A stretch of 64,000 bases of DNA from Streptomyces cyaneochromogenes (GTDB lineage: Bacteria; Actinomycetota; Actinomycetes; Streptomycetales; Streptomycetaceae), in NCBI RefSeq assembly GCF_003963535.1, contig NZ_CP034539.1, forward strand, positions 9,486,001-9,550,000, read 5' to 3'. A program made the position numbers and the translations under genes. The notes under the pieces are model-generated. The model did not search any database. It was not told where the DNA came from and worked only from the letters and a program-made list of their open reading frames with translations. Below, one piece after another: positions 63,984 through 64,000 of the stretch. How positions within the stretch are numbered: position 1 is the first letter of the stretch; each line of letters starts with the position of its first letter.

Positions 63984-64000
63984 GCGGTTCCTTCTGCTGT

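Overview
The window is high-GC actinomycete chromosome, almost certainly Streptomyces. The signs are strong G/C third-codon bias, many GTG and TTG starts, Tat and lipoprotein signals, several SpoIIE-type PP2C phosphatases, and a SenR/SenS/HbpS heme-sensing locus. It holds about 50 genes and no rRNA, tRNA, insertion sequence or CRISPR that I can see.

Layout. 1-1.6 kb: a partial PPOX flavoprotein and a cyclase-family hydrolase. 1.7-12.7 kb: a signalling block in which an RbsA/RbsC/RbsB-type ABC transporter lies between two large sensor-GAF-PP2C-HATPase proteins, followed by a third, membrane-bound PP2C. 13-26.4 kb: a small secreted protein, a membrane spermidine-synthase-like protein, a secreted GH64 beta-1,3-glucanase behind a perfect palindromic operator, a secreted repeat protein, a second-type NAD-dependent DNA ligase, TPR, DUF1062 and HAD proteins, an RmlD-like reductase with an internal deletion, and a LacI regulator. 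26.6-30 kb: a GH30 galactanase-like enzyme divergent from LacI around a 16-bp palindrome, then a glycosidase pseudogene truncated at both ends. 30-34.7 kb: two more PAS/GAF/PP2C proteins. 34.9-42.9 kb: pyruvate carboxylase, then AraC, TetR and HxlR regulators with their small target genes, and a DUF6355 secreted protein. 43-50 kb: a five-gene sugar-uptake operon (binding protein, two permeases, GH35 beta-galactosidase, then a decayed ROK regulator read into a 2H phosphoesterase). 50.2-53.5 kb: a lipoprotein, then senR-senS divergent from hbpS. 53.6-54.7 kb: a lone carrier protein and a PhzF-like isomerase. 55-60 kb: the mutA-mutB-meaB methylmalonyl-CoA mutase operon. 60.2-64 kb: an alpha/beta hydrolase, a UvrA-like fragment, an EF-hand protein and two FecCD-type siderophore permeases running off the right edge.

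Two themes stand out. One is five PP2C-family proteins in 34 kb, four of them with the same GAF-PP2C chassis and different front-end sensors, one of which is a CitA/DcuS-like kinase sensor whose kinase part has been replaced. The other is plant- and fungal-polysaccharide use (beta-1,3-glucan, galactan, beta-galactosides) with clear operators. Several decayed genes (glycosidase, ROK, RmlD-like, UvrA-like and a minus-strand remnant at 54.8 kb) show repeated small deletions, as expected of a chromosome-arm region, although pyc and mutAB are housekeeping-type metabolism.
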